A stretch of DNA of 64,000 nucleotides, taken from contig JANFNE010000087.1 in assembly GCA_024867545.1 (NCBI GenBank), forward strand, positions 1 to 64,000. Reading direction: 5' to 3'. The notes beneath the pieces were generated by a model. It was not told the DNA's origin and made no database searches. It was given only the letters and a program-made list of their open reading frames with translations. A program made the position numbers and the translations under genes. This document shows positions 10,740 through 23,325 of this stretch, piece by piece; positions within the stretch are counted from its first letter, which is position 1, and every line of letters begins with the position of its first letter. This DNA comes from Phytopythium helicoides (Eukaryota > Oomycota > Peronosporomycetes > Pythiales > Pythiaceae).

Positions 10740-12454
10740 ACAGAGTGGTGCTTGGATAGTGGTGCTCAAGTCAACATCTGTGGTGACCTCGTGTTTTATT
10801 AACATCTCAACAAACCAGGATGGGAAAACAATGCACTGTGCGCATGGTAACTTGATCAATGTCAACCAAGTCGGATCAGTGGAGCTGGCAATCCGTAATG
10901 GAGCGACAGGTGCCATGGAACAGCGTGTGCTGTCTGATGTCTACTATGTACCAGGAGCTGTGGCCAACTTGATATCTCTTGACTACCTGCAATCAGAGTT
11001 AAATTACTTTCTGACAATGGCACCAGATCAAACGGCATGTTATTTTACCAAGAACGAAATGCAGATCGAGTTTGTGAAACTGAATGGGATGTATCGCCTG
11101 TGGTCGAAGCCTGTACACCAAAAGCAGTCGTCGGTTGTCTGTGCTGCTATCGTGAATAAAAGTAACCAGCATTCACTTACGGTGTGGCACAAGCGCTTTG
11201 CACACGCAGCAGAGTTGATAATACTTGAGATGAGTAAGAAGCAGGTCGTCAGTGGTATTCGAGAACGAGTACACGCTGACACTTTAAGGCACTCTGTGTG
11301 CTTACCTTGTGTGAAAGGGAAATCTGTGCGCATGCCCTATCAATAACGGCAAAATTATACTCAGAATCCATTGTAACGCTTGCAAGTTGATGTCTGAACG
11401 GTCAATGAGCTTGCGGTGGATGGTAGTACCTCGTTTCTTCTTGTCGTGGATATTCCTGTTGAAGAGTAAGGGGGAGACAAAACTTCACATTACCGCGCTT
11501 ATAAACCACCTCCACGCTCAATACTGTCTGGAAGGGTGACGTGTTGGACAAATACATTCTGCTCAAGGTGGTGAGTTCGATAATCGCGATTTGCGAGCAC
11601 TCGGCGAGAAAGAGGGCTTCAGCATGACAACCACGAATGCGTACACGCCACAGGAGAACGGTATTGTTGAGCGAGCAAACGGTATAGTGCAGTCCAAAGT
11701 TAGAACGCTGCTGCATATGACCAATCTACCTGACAGCCTTTGGAGAAAAGCTGCACTACACTTGGTGTACACGATCAATGTGACTGCCTCAAGAATTCTA
11801 GGTGGTCAAACACCGTATGAGCTACTGTCGGGATATCTTCCATATGTGTCATGCCTTCGTACATGGGGTTGTCTCTGTTACTATCATATTGCAGGAGCAT
11901 CGAGGGCAATGAAGAAAACGCTGTCTTCTCGAATGGGAACAGGAATTCTTGTCGGGTACTCACCAAGTACACGAGGTTACAAGGTGCTAGATCTCAATTC
12001 TGGTGCAGTATCGACGCACAGAGAGTGCAATCTTGTGTTTGCAGAAGACTACACAGTTGGCAGGCAGTATGTTGAACGCTTGATCCAAAATGCCTACTCA
12101 CACGGCGACCATGAGCATAGTGCCCCACTTGTCCCCATGCTTATGCAGATTGGCGATGTTGTACAGCTTGACTCGCTACCGGACGGTGTACTTGTGCGTC
12201 ACAATACTGTAAACGCATCTGATAATCAAGATACAGGCGAGCCAGAGGCAGCTCACGCCACATCAGAGCAACTGAGTGGAACCACCGAACCTTTTTTGCC
12301 GTATTCTGATAGCTCTAATAATACTGCGGGCAACCAAGTCTCAAGGTATGGCCGCAAACGCAAACGAAGCACGCGACTCGACGATTATGAACTGCATCTG
12401 GTAGGCTCACAGCAATCTTGTACAGTCCCACCAGTATCACAGCATCTTTACTAA
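10740..12454 (+). pseudogene. Copia protease-integrase fragment
   Basis: The protease motif CLDSGAQVN sits at about 10748-10774 in one frame. The adjacent frame gives SVELAIRNGATGAM and VYYVPGAVANLISLDYL, then the gag-pre-integrase LTVWHKRFAHA and CLPCVKGK (to 11346). A broken stretch (11347-11590) covers the first catalytic Asp region of the integrase. The last part (11591-12454) has NAYTPQENGIVERANGIVQSKVRTLL, with the catalytic Glu, followed by TWGCLCYYHI and GILVGYSPSTRGYKVLD, typical of the Copia integrase C-terminus. Several frameshifts make it non-functional. Confidence 0.75.
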
Positions 12455-12479
12455 AAACAATGCGAGATACCCACAACGT

Positions 12480-12660
12480 TCAAGCAAGCAATGAAATCAC
12501 ATTTGACCTAGCTCTGGAAGCGCGCAGCTGAAGAAGAAATAGCTCCGTTACATCGACATGGGGTTGGGATAGTTGTGAACCGAAGCGTTGCTGGTGACGC
12601 TGCGGTGGTTACGAACAAGTGGGTTTCCACTGTCAAGAACGAATAGGCTAGGTTCATCAA
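12480..12660 (+). pseudogene. Copia reverse transcriptase, N-terminal fragment
   Basis: The translation includes VTNKWVSTVKNE followed by a stop and ARFIK. This matches the KWVF-x-K-x(6-8)-Y/F-KARLVA entry of Copia reverse transcriptases. The frame has two stops within 60 codons. Confidence 0.6.
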
Positions 12661-13054
12661 ACGGCTCATAGCCGAATAAGCGAATAATCTAGCCAAGAGC
12701 TCCGCCGGACCCTCTTGATCGTACTAGTGGCCTCTCCTGGGCTCTTTTCTCTTCTTGAATATGGAATCAACTGCTACGGCAAGCGCGTCGCTACAGACAA
12801 GCGCACGTCCACCACAACAGTCGAGAATATGGAACCAACAGGCAAAATGCACACGTTGTGAGCGCGGACACGTACCAATCAGGTGCTGGGGCTTGATGGG
12901 GTGCGCGGTCAACTTCCTTAAGCTCAGCGCAGGGTTTAACCCTTGCAGAGCTTAGTCTCCGGTCCTGCGCGGTTGAGGGAGAAAGCGGAAGTCTGTATTG
13001 ACTGTTTAGTAGTCTCTTCTACCTCTACTCTTTTATGCTTGCAGTGCTGTGGAT
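12661..13054 (+). other. unassigned segment between Copia RT and LINE target site
   Basis: The Copia frame is lost here. A 66-codon ORF with two CxxC/CxxxC pairs (CTRCERGHVPIRC, 12755-12955) is seen, but it is short and not identified. It could be a small insertion into the Copia element. Confidence 0.35.
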
Positions 13055-13069
13055 AAGTTACCAAAATGT
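13055..13069. repeat. target-site duplication of the LINE, 5' copy
   Basis: The sequence aagttaccaaaatgt is repeated exactly at 22551-22565 on the other side of the element, so it marks both ends. Confidence 0.9.
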
Positions 13070-13215
13070 GACATCCAATTTAGCTTCGTCAGACGCACGT
13101 CTACGCAGCCCTCTCAGCCCAGGTGCCAGCTGAGCGGTTGGAAGCAGAACCAGCACCAAGACTCAGAAGTCACTTGATCAAAGTATACTCACTACCTGAT
13201 CTGAACGCGCAGATC

Positions 13216-15525
13216 ATGACGACGGAAGCGCCAGACGACCCGGGGGACCCGGGAGCGGGCCTCCCGATCACGGACGGCGGCAGCGAGACGAACAGCAGCC
13301 GAGAAGCGCAACCTGAAATCAAGGGAACCGAGACGGACGCAGGGCCCGCACAAGACGCCCCTGCGCAAGATTCGTCCAGGAAGCAGAGAGCAGCCGGGAC
13401 ATAGGCGGCGATAGTTTCTACTAGAAACGTGGAGGCAACTGTCAGCAAAGGCGACGCACACCCAGGGCAAGGAATGGTGAGGAGAACCCAAACAGAAGAC
13501 GAAGACAGCAAGTCAGAAAGCGATGAACCACTCTCTATTGAAGTCCTTTATGTAAGCTTAACCTTGGAACTTGAGGCGAACGGGAGGCAACAACTCGAAG
13601 ACAGCTTGCTTCCTCAAACCCAGAAGCTCTTTACCCTCATCTACGCAGGAACCCTGTTCAATCGAGTCACAATCCCAGCCGAAAAGAAACGATATCCATC
13701 CCTAACAAGGAAGGAAGGGGAATTGTTGATCGATGTCATGGAGCTAGCGACACTCCTCCCAGGAAACGGAGTAAGAAGGTTCACCCAAAGCGTTGAAGAC
13801 TGCGTGCGTGGCCTCCACTCTAAATCAGTATGGATGCTTGACCAGTTCATCGAGAACGCTTGCGTGGATATGAGAATTAGAGGACAACCGCAAACCAACC
13901 CTTGGACAGGGAAAACGTCGGCAAGAGACACCGACGATCCTATGGGAGAAACGACTGAGAACCACGGACCGTTCGTGTTCAACACCGAAATGTATACCAC
14001 ACCGGAAATCGAAGAAATGCAAAGACTCTGCACGCGGCCTTGCGATCCCCCGCGATTCATCCGACCAGCGACTGAGCTGGAACTGAAGGTTATCGATGGA
14101 CTCGCAGAAGGAAATATCGTTGGGTACTTTCTACCGCAATTCATCAAAATGGTCATGAGAACGCAACGGCGTCTCCAATTACTCAGGACAATCCAATTGC
14201 AAGTAGAAGGAGAGCTAATTGTTCAGCTTCCACCCGATCTCACGCTTTACCAAGACTACCAATCGACAAAACGGCTGGCCGAAGTGATCCAAGCTGCAGG
14301 ACGAACGCAATCGGTCTGGAACTCAACGCTCGAACAGCTCATGGGGCAAGTAAAAGTTATCCTGTACGACTCCGACCGTCATGCTCTAAGAATGGCGTTT
14401 CTGACCAGGAAGGCAGCTTCGACCTTTCATTGCACAGCGATTCCGTTCCGTATTCGTTTGCTTGAAGCCCGAGACGTCTATGCTGACACCGAGGAACGTA
14501 CATCGGTGTGGGACCGGCAGACGGCAGGATCCACATTGAGACGACGGGCTGCCAACTACAGGGTACAGGTGCTCAATATCTCTCCACTATCGATGCATAT
14601 TAGCAGGTTTCGTGAATTCATCGCAAGCCGCACAAAAGTGCATTTTGACCTAGATCCGGTTGATGATGGAGGGCGGACATCCAATCTCTCACTAGTATGG
14701 GAACTGGTATTCCACATCCCTGGATGCCCTGAATTCCTCAAAGGAATATGCTCCATCACTTGGTTCGGGAAAAATCTCATCCTTCATCACATATCTGTTA
14801 ATCCGCGCCCGCCGTGCCTGGCGTGTGGGGCAACTGGGCATATGGTGAAGAACTGCAAGACCTCCTCTACGCTGGACACCAACCGAATTGTAGTTGCAGA
14901 AGCGGAGGCGGACTGCCTGATTGCGGAGGACTCGCCGTTCAGCAGCATCCAGGATCTTCGAGAACACCTGGAGCAAGACTACAAGGAACAAGAGGAAGCT
15001 CGACAAACGGCATCAAAAGTCCCCTCAGAGACAGCAGCCACCCCAGAGACGGAACGGGCGGTGGAAACAAAGAAGAAAGTCGAAGAGTCGGAGGAGATCA
15101 CATCAGACAGCACTAAGTCCCCTCTTCAACAAAAGCCTGTCGAGACTGCTCTTACTCAGTCAAAGCAGCAACAAGTGCAGGCAGAGCTAAACAATGGTTT
15201 TATGATGATCCAGCGGAAGAAAAAACGAAAGAGCAAAAAGAAGGTGAAGCAACCCAAGATAGTAACGGATATCCAGACCATGCAACAGGGACAAATGCAA
15301 GCTCAAGGCTCGTATTATGCAGCCTTGGGAGAAGATGAAGACGATGATGACGGGGAGACTGACGAGCAAGACCCAGCTCGGAAGAAGGCAGAACAAACAG
15401 ACGGCTCAAAATCGGGGCTCGAGATTGACTTGTCAGCACCTTCTGCCTTCGCGGATGTTAAGTCTCACGTCACCAAGAGAGATAGCAATGAATTGGATGA
15501 AACTATCGACATTCAACAGCGGTGA
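13216..15525 (+). pseudogene. LINE ORF1, gag-like zinc-knuckle protein
   Basis: The frame opens at ATG 13216 and runs to the stop at 15523-15525, with one in-frame TAG at 13402-13404. A restart at 13429 leaves 698 codons open. Near the C-terminal third there is a CCHC knuckle (CLACGATGHMVKNC, about 14815-14856). It is followed by a charged, Gln/Lys-rich tail with a KKKRKSKKKVKQPK basic patch that may bind RNA or act as a nuclear signal. The role is packaging of element RNA. The acidic N-terminal extension before the TAG is low complexity, so the true start could also be 13429. Confidence 0.75.
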
Positions 15526-15567
15526 AGTCAGCGCACCAACGACCAGCAACCAGAGCAATGGACCTCT

Positions 15568-17597
15568 TTGGGGAGGGACGAAGAAATGGACCGCAACACT
15601 GCCCCCATCACGCTGGCAGATGTGGCAGCGAGAGCAGGAATGCGGCTGGAATCCACTAGGGCGACCGGAAATTGTCAATTCTACCCAGTGGTTCAAGGAT
15701 TCCTCCGACTGGAACCCGATCGGCCTGACGATGCTCTGCGGATCGAAAGAGCAGCAGCCCAACTCAAGAGAGACATCAAATCGGTAGCTCAACAAGGTTT
15801 TGACGCTCACTTCCCCCCGAACTGCAGAATGGACACATTACGAAGACTGGGAAGAGAGCCAAAGGACCGGTCGGAAAAATCGCTTGAAGACTCCTTACGC
15901 GGCTACTTCAAAGAGATCGCAGCCAGCCCGTCTTCAATGAACAAAAGCATTGACCGCTTAAGGTGGGGAGGAAATGACACGCTCCAAATGGCCTCAGTGG
16001 TTCTAAACACGCCAATCTACGTCATCAACGAAGATCCCACGACGAAGTATCTCGGCTACGCAAAATATGTTGCAAAGACCCTCCCCAAAGAAGCTGCGAG
16101 ACCGACAACTACAACCGGAGCTCAGTACCTCATGACAGCATCAGAATGGCTGGAAGCAGTTCTAATCGGTCGCGATATGGCTTCTGACGCGAAGACACGG
16201 TGGCCAGTCGTCCTATTGTTCAGACAGAAACACTACTCCAACTTACCTTCGGAAGTAAAGGCGCTGGAGCACTACCTCCAACGAAGGAAGCGGAAGACCC
16301 GGACCCAAAACGACGCCTCAGTTTCAATTCGTTAGACACAAACTCAGACAGTGCAGGCAGCGACATTGAGTTGGAGCAAGAAAGATGGAGTGGGGGAACC
16401 GAGGATATTCAGCGTCTCCTTCAAGCGCCACGAGTCGACCACGTCACACAAGTGGAGCTATGGAACATCCTCCTGTTCGGTGGAGAACGAAAGCGAGAGC
16501 TAGTTCGATTCCTACTAGATGACCCGGAACGGCTAACAATTGAGGATAAACAAAGTCTTCTGAAGCTGGATGTCACGGACAAGAAGGAAGTCGAGAGATG
16601 GATGCAACGCCACAACATCAGCCAAGCGGTGCTACGGCAATGGTACAAGAGAGCCCACGAGATGTTTACAACGCAAGTAAGCTCACAGAGTCCTGCAGCA
16701 GACTACTCGACGGGGTCGGAGTTTGTTCCACCGAGTACGGCGTCCTCAGAGTCAATCGCCAGCAACAACAAGCGGGGAAGAATCGTGACACCAAGAGGCA
16801 CGGAAGATGCAGTTGTGCTCACCCCAGCGCGAGCTCGCGGAGCCGTAACAAAGAAGGGCAAAACTATTCACGAGAAAAGTAGAGGGCAATCTAGAAGAGC
16901 AAGGCAGATCGAACTCATGACCATATGGGAAACTCACCGAGCAAGCTGGACCGCAGAAACTAGTACCCCATTCCCAGATCTCAACTCGGAGCAACCGATT
17001 TGGCAATCAATCGCCCTCCGGGAACCAGATTGCCTTGTCGCCAAACTGGAGACATTTCCAGAACCAGACTTTGTCCTCGACTACATGACAGATGCCACGG
17101 TCGAGGTATGGTCTCGCCAATGGCGGATCGAATGTCTGCGCGACAGTCTAGCAGCGCTGCAAACTATAACGAGAGCAACGGAGACGAAACAATTCCTGCA
17201 AACTTGGCAGAATGCGCTGACACAAGCTGTAACTGATCGTGACAGAAAGGTCTCAGCGGAGGATAAGCAGTGTTGGGAGAAGCTTCGAGAGATCAATTAC
17301 TGCGATGATCGAATTTTGGCTCTATGTGATCCGCGCAGACGGAAAGAAGCCTGTTATCATGCGGTCGCTGTACGCGTTTACAGGTCTAAAGTTGCCATGC
17401 TAGCGGATAAAGAAGGACTGCAGACGTCATCATCGCTGGAGATGATGAATTTGCAACTAACCGCGATCACCAACAGCGCGAAATATCATCAGCAACTGCA
17501 ATCGTGCGCGGATAATCATCCATGGGCCGGCTTGGGGGTCTTCTTCTCACAATGGACAGAAGGAATCCCCGAACCGGAGGCAGAATCTGACTTCTAG
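15568..17597 (+). pseudogene. LINE-encoded OTU-type cysteine protease ORF
   Basis: The first frame (15568-16335) has the OTU hallmarks: TGNCQFYPVVQGF with the presumed catalytic Cys36, a WGGNDTLQMASVVLNTPIYVI block, and LLFRQKHYSNL with the presumed catalytic His222. The protein continues in another frame from about 16270 to the TAG at 17595-17597 (LPPTKEAEDPDPKRRLSFNS onward), so one indel near 16270 splits the gene. The C-terminal part (DDPERLTIEDKQSLLKLDV, YDR-type helices) was not recognised. OTU proteases remove ubiquitin or process polyproteins; here it may cleave element proteins or counter host ubiquitination. The stop overlaps closely with the next start (TAG, then ATG at 17599). Confidence 0.65.
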
Positions 17598-17598
17598 A

Positions 17599-20500
17599 AT
17601 GGTGAATGACCACCCAGAAGTAGACCTTTACACCAAACTGAAGGCTGTAGAGGCAGCGTATTGGCAAGACACGGACAAAAGACATCGAACAACAGCAGGA
17701 CAGCACACACGACATCTCGTATCACAGAATGTTAGCGGGTTTAGAGTGGCAGAACGCATGAAGTGGATGCAAGCATGGAAAGCAAGAAGTACGAAGAGAT
17801 CGCAGTCCATGTGGCTGCTACAAGAAACACATTTACAAACGAGAGAAGAAGCACGGGAACTAGAGTGCGAGTGGAGAACACTATGGGGCAGCCGCTCGGA
17901 CGAAAAACTCCTCTTTTGGGGAGCATCGGACAGGCGAAAGGGAGGAGTTGCCATCCTGATCCACCCCGATCTAGCCGGTAAAATCGAGCCCGTGTCACCA
18001 AAAACTTGGAACGCAAGGCGTATGATGGTGATCGCAGACGGAAGACTGGTCGTCAATATTTACGCTCCCAACACGGGGGCGGAGAGGGAACAATTTTTTC
18101 GCGAACTCTGCACATGGATTCCGGGCTCTGAGGACTTGATTGTAGGAGGAGATTTTAACTGTGTGCTCAACTCTCACCAGGACAGAATCACGCTCCAAGC
18201 CGGCAACAACTCTTCTGGGGAACGCCCAATTTCAGAGAGCCAAGCGCTTGAAAATCTCATTAGCACTCATCAACTAGTCGACGCCAGACATCTGCTGGGA
18301 ACCGCAGTATCAGAAGCAGAACTGACAGACCTAGAACACTTTACCTACTGGCATGCCAGGGGAGCAAGCAGAATCGATAGATTCTACGTGGACTTGAAGC
18401 ACAGCCACGAGATACAGTGGCTAAGTGCGCAGGATCCTGGAAGGTCATCTGATCACCAAGCTCTTCACCTCGAGCTAAAACCAGGGCGGCCGGTTCCCGA
18501 AGGAAACCGACAGCATACGATCAATTACCTCAGACAGAGGGAAGGACAAGATGGGAAAACTGTGGAGGCGATGAGGCTCGATATTGCAGCATTGAGGGGG
18601 AAATCTTGGAGTAGCGGAGTGGAAAGCGTTTGCACGGCACCTTAGGTACATAATGCGTGCGACCAGTAAGGTAACCAAGAAGAGAAGTCACCGACTGAGA
18701 CGCAAACTATGGAGGCAGCTTACAGCCCGAGCGAAATCGCGAGTAGAGGTGCTACAAGGGAAGGATCAGCTCGATGACGACTATCAGCAGCTGAAATACG
18801 GCCTACGCTTGGATCTCACGCCAGAGACGGCGAAATGGCTGTATCAACGAGTAACAATTCGTGAAAAATCTCAAGCAGTATCGGAAATTCATCTCGACGG
18901 TGGATCAGCGGACCCCTCCATCTCGACCGCGACGGCAATGGCCAGAACCTGGGACATCATTTTTGGCAAGAGCCATGTAAAGACACCTCCCTCAGGGATA
19001 AAAGACAGACTCCAGCGATTTGTGACCATCCCTGACTCTAAACGAACAACACCGGCAGACAATAAGATGCTCATGGCACCGATAACGACAGATGAGATAT
19101 CAAGGGCCATCAAAAGTCTCAAGCGCATGAAAGCAAGCGGATCTGACCAAATTGGCAATGATTTTTACAAAGATTTTGAGCCAGAGCTTGCTCCTCGGCT
19201 AGTACAGCTCTTCAACGAGCTGTTAGCAGGGCGCAAACCCCCTGCATCCTTCCTTCAAGCATTGGTGATTCCACTACAGAAGAAAGGGGACTCGTCAAAC
19301 GCTCTCGACTATTGACCGATCATGCTCTTGCAGACTAGCTACAAGTTATTCGCCAAGATTCTGGCTGACCGACTTCAAACCTTCCTGAACAGGATGATCG
19401 GGTCTCATCAGCAAGGGTTTGTCAGAAACCGTCAAATACGCAAGACGATTGCAATGATGTTGGCGCATCTAAGACAAACCTACAATAACCCGGACGAAAA
19501 CAATGCCGACGCTGCTGGAGTGTTGTTTGTCGATATCCGAAAAGCTTACGACACACTCGATCGCGACTTCATGTTAGCGGTACTAGAAGCGTTCGGTTTC
19601 GAACCGGCATTTGTAACACTCATTCACAACCTCCATTGTGGTACGACTGCGCAATTCTTGGTAAACGGAGAGCTGTCAGAAGAGCGCGAAATCAAGTCAG
19701 GAATACGACAAGGCTGTCCTCTCGCCCCCCCCCTTCTCTTCCTGCTAGCGTTGGAATTCCTCAGCCTGAAACTGATTCAAGAACCGGATATCAGCGGTCT
19801 GCGGCTGGCGGGGGCAGCAAGCGCTGAACATAAAGTATCAGGGTTCGTTGATGACACAGCAGTATTCCTCAAACGCAGTGGACAACTCCAGAAAGTGCTC
19901 AAGCTCCTCAAGGTCTTTGGGAATCTAAGTGGGCTGCGAATACAGCCCGAGAAAAGTTGCTTCATATTCCTCAATACCGCGATCACCAGAGCAGAATACC
20001 GCGGAATCCCAGTGTTACGGGGTGGTGGAACAGTACGCTACTTGGGGCTCCAGGTTGGGGTGGGAGATCTACACGATTCCAACTGGGCTGATCGAAAAAT
20101 GAAACTACAAAGACGCATGCTTCCGGCCATCCGGATGAAGCTCAGCGTGGAGGACAAGATAATGGTGTTCAACACCATTGCGTTACCTTCGATCCTGTTC
20201 ACTGCAGCTTACATTCCCCCTAAACCATCAGTACTGGCAGAATTGGTCAATTTCCAGAAACAGTTCGTATGGCAGAACAAGCTCTCATGGAGCGCAACGA
20301 GAAACAAAATCAACCCTGCGCTTCTCCATCTTCCCCGGCCTGCCGGTGGCGCGGGGCTCTTCAGCATTGGACTGGCAATCTCGGCTTTACTAGCAAACCA
20401 TTCATCCAAATGGCTCCTGGAGCGGGAAGACGAATACACGCAAGCGTGGCACACTTTAGTACACCCGAGAGTAACTTTCTCCGAGCGCTGTTGCTGTCTC

Positions 20501-22519
20501 CAACCGACTGAACGGAGGCCGCGAAACGCGCTTATTGACGGATCATGGGCGGAAGGATGGTGGATACTCAGTTCTATTTTAAAGACTCGGGGACAGGCAA
20601 AAGAGCCTAAGGAATGGGGGGCCACGATTCAACAATGGACGGATACAGCTTCGATCGAATGGGGTTCGGGGGCAGACTTACAAATAAGTTGGCCAGCAGG
20701 CCCAATTCCAACTCGGAAAGACACCCCTGAGTGGACTACGGCCTTCTGACCGCGATGGAACTGGTCTACCAATGCCTGGATAACGGATGGCAGCGGGAAA
20801 TCGTTGAAGGCTAGTGCCCACAAGTCGTTCGCTTCCTGTCGACTCGAACAATTATGCATTCGAGAGATCGGCCTTAATCGATTCTCCCTCCAACCTCCTT
20901 TGCAAACTAGAAGCAAAAACCGACCACGGGAAGACGCCAAGATCTGGGCAGCAGCAATCATACTGAATCTACCGCCCCGCCTTCGCATTTACTGCCAAGT
21001 ACCGCTGTTCACAATCTGCAATAAGGAGGATGCTCAAACGGATCAGTGCTGGCAACCACACTCAAACGAATGCGTTGAAAGCAATCTGAACGTGAGAACC
21101 CCCAAAAGACTCCACAAGGCATCTAACGGAATCGGATGGACAGAATCAAGCGCAATCTCGGAAAGGGAAACCGAAGTTGTGCTCTCAGCACATCCGGACC
21201 TCCATAGAATGCCATGGAAACCGAGGCCGGAAGCGACAGCAAGCAACCATCTACGACTGATGAACAAGGAAAGATTCCGCAGTTTACAACAGGAACAGAC
21301 AAAAGGAACGCAAGAAATTGCAAAAAGAATATTAGCAGCAGCTCGCACCTCGCACTGGAAAACTGCTCTACTCCATTACGAGCCGCTAGACGCTTGGAGG
21401 AGAGCGGGAGAGCTTAGCGCATTTCAGGCATGGTTCCGCTACCGAATGGTGACGGGGCAATTGAATCTCTATTACGAAGGTCGGCAAGAAAGGCCCCAGT
21501 GTCGGGTATTCGAGAGTTGCGGCGATTGCAAGGAAACACCAGAGCACATCACATGGGATTGCGGGTTAGCGAGGATGATATGGAAGCTCCTCATTGAAAG
21601 ATGGATAGGAAAGCGAGCTAGCGACGCGGTGGTGAAAGAATACGCATGGGCAGTGGCCACCCGTCGCGCTCCAAGTCCATCGAGAGACCTAATCGACCGA
21701 CTGGAAAAAGACTGGGGTCACCGAAACGCAGATATGAAGCAAGAACTCCGACTTATCTGGCGAGTTTGCACAACGAGCATAGCAGCATCTCTATGGCTCC
21801 ATCGCAATGCGGTGGTCCACAATGGAGCCTCACCGCTACAATCGCTGGCCAAAATCTGGAGTCAATGCGTCATCCAAACCCAAGCGATAGCGGCTCGACT
21901 CAGCAAAAACGGGAAACAACCCAAGCGAGGTCTCCAGCTAAAGCATTGCATCGAGGTGATCAATAGCACAACGATGACTGGGTCCCTGAGCACGCTGGCA
22001 ATGACATACATAGTCATAACGAGAGACGCGGTTCTCGGTAAATGGATTGGACTTGGAGGAACGAGCGCCGCGAGACTGAAACTTTCAAGCACAGCACCCA
22101 GATCCAGCTCCTTCATGCAATTCGTGCTTCTCACTCTGAGCAACATGGTACCGCAGGAGGAGAGCGGAATAATCTCGTTGCACATCATCGGAGGAAATGA
22201 CCACGAACGCGCAGCGCTGGAACAACTTTATGACACAGACCGGCAAATTCCCAAGACACAACACCGAATCCGAGAGCTTCTGCACAGCGTACATCTTACC
22301 CAATGGAGACCGATGAGCTCAACAAGCAACGAAGCGATTCAAATGGCATGGAACCAACTTCCAATTGCGCAAAGAATTCTTAAAACAACATGGCTCACCG
22401 AGACGGATACCGCAACAACCATGTGGCAACAGATTGCAGTAGCAGTGGCGCAGACAGTGGAAACGCTTGAGCCTACAAACGACTTTATACCTCGCATCAG
22501 TCGACATGTTCTAAACTAA
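17599..22519 (+). pseudogene. LINE endonuclease-reverse transcriptase-RNase H polyprotein
   Basis: Part 1 (17599-18645) is an AP-endonuclease fold: SQNVSGF, LLQETHL, VVNIYAPN, GGDFNCV and RSSDHQAL give the N/E/D-N/SDH catalytic set. After a shift near 18605 the frame runs 18653-20749 with one in-frame TGA at 19313-19315. It contains the RT fingers (GSDQIGNDFYKDF), KLFAKILADRL, QQGFVRNRQI, FVDIRKAYDTLDR, SGIRQGCPLAP and the catalytic FVDDTAVFL. Another TGA (about 20747) precedes WITDGSGKSLKAS, an RNase H-like start, and PPLQTRSKNR. The end (20804-22519) has the zinc-binding CGDCKETPEHITWDC typical of LINE C-termini. The protein nicks target DNA and copies RNA. Confidence 0.8.
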
Positions 22520-22531
22520 ATAGACAGTCGT

Positions 22532-22550
22532 TCTCTCTCTCTCTCTCTCT
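22532..22550. repeat. (CT)n 3' tail of the LINE
   Basis: The simple run ctctctct... lies immediately before the downstream target duplication. It takes the place of the poly-A tail in this element. Confidence 0.8.
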
Positions 22551-22565
22551 AAGTTACCAAAATGT
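22551..22565. repeat. target-site duplication of the LINE, 3' copy
   Basis: Exact repeat of 13055-13069 (aagttaccaaaatgt). Confidence 0.9.
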
Positions 22566-22799
22566 ACCCACGAGAAGCCAAGCTGGATGCCGGTCCGATT
22601 CTACAGAAAGGTGTGATCCACATCGACTCTTTCCTGTCCCGACATTAGGTACAGAAATACCTTCTCTAGGGGATATTCCCTAAAGTGATCTGAGGAGTAT
22701 ATTTTATCCTAGAGTGATGGCTTGCCATAGTGAAGAGAAGTGTGGGTGGGTGGCGCGTGTCACAGATATCTGATTCTGATCCACCTCGAATGTGATTTA

Positions 22800-23305
22800 C
22801 TGAAATCTGCGGCCACTTCATCACACGAAACTGGGCAACTCTTCGGTATGACGTGAAATCTGCCTTCTTGCATGGCGTGCTGACGGAAAGAGTGTACATG
22901 GAGTTGCCTCAAGGGTGTGGATCGCCAGGAAACTAAAATTTCTCAACTAATCAAGGCACTCTACAGACTAAAACAGGCACCACATGTGTGGAACAAAACG
23001 CTTCACCTACATCTCGTTGCACTCGGATTTGTGCGTATCGAGAGTGATCATGGTGTTTAAGCTCTCCACGAGAAGGGGGAGATTGTCATGCTCCTGACTG
23101 TCTATGTTGATGATTGATGGACGTAGCTGATCATGGCGAAGACAGGGCACTACCATACCGAGAACTGATAGGAGCATAGCAGTATCTCGTGTCCGGTTCA
23201 AGACCAGATATAGCTCACGTTGTTCGACGACTGGGTCAATACATGTCCTCGTTCAACGCAAGTCATTACACCCAGGCCAAACGAGTGCTGAGATATCTGC
23301 AATTT
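22800..23305 (+). pseudogene. Copia reverse transcriptase, C-terminal fragment
   Basis: Pieces in several frames read YDVKSAFLHGVLTERVYMELPQG, then KALYRLKQAPHVWNK, then LLTVYVDD, then SGSRPDIAHVVRRLGQYMSSF and YTQAKRVLRYLQ. These are the palm motifs of Copia RT and the start of its RNase H linker. The homology ends at about 23305, exactly where the viral-block genes begin, so this marks a breakpoint. Confidence 0.75.
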
Positions 23306-23325
23306 TCAAAGCATTTGGCCTCCGT

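Larger units (their letters stand above)
13070..22550 (+). mobile_element. complete non-LTR retrotransposon (LINE) with OTU, APE, RT and RNase H-like domains
   Basis: A 9481-bp insertion flanked by a 15-bp direct repeat, ending in a (CT)n tail instead of poly-A. It carries three coding blocks in one direction: a gag-like ORF1 with a zinc knuckle, an OTU-type cysteine protease ORF, and an apurinic endonuclease-reverse transcriptase-RNase H ORF. The intact duplication indicates full-length insertion by target-primed reverse transcription. The ORFs contain a few stops and shifts, so this copy is probably inactive or has sequence errors. Confidence 0.85.
10531..23305 (+). mobile_element. degenerate Copia (Ty1-type) LTR retrotransposon, split by a LINE
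   Basis: Copia domains occur in the canonical order on the plus strand: protease and gag-pre-integrase (10740-11346), integrase (11560-12454) and the start of reverse transcriptase (12480-12660). After the 9.5-kb LINE, the reverse transcriptase core and C-terminal region follow (22800-23305). No LTRs were recognised. The right end stops abruptly inside the RT/RNase H junction, where viral genes begin. It is an old copy with many stops. Confidence 0.75.

Noticed and set aside
10097..10759. 220-codon plus-strand ORF as a gene
   Set aside because: It is low-complexity translation of CAG/GTC repeats at the edge of a dead Copia element.
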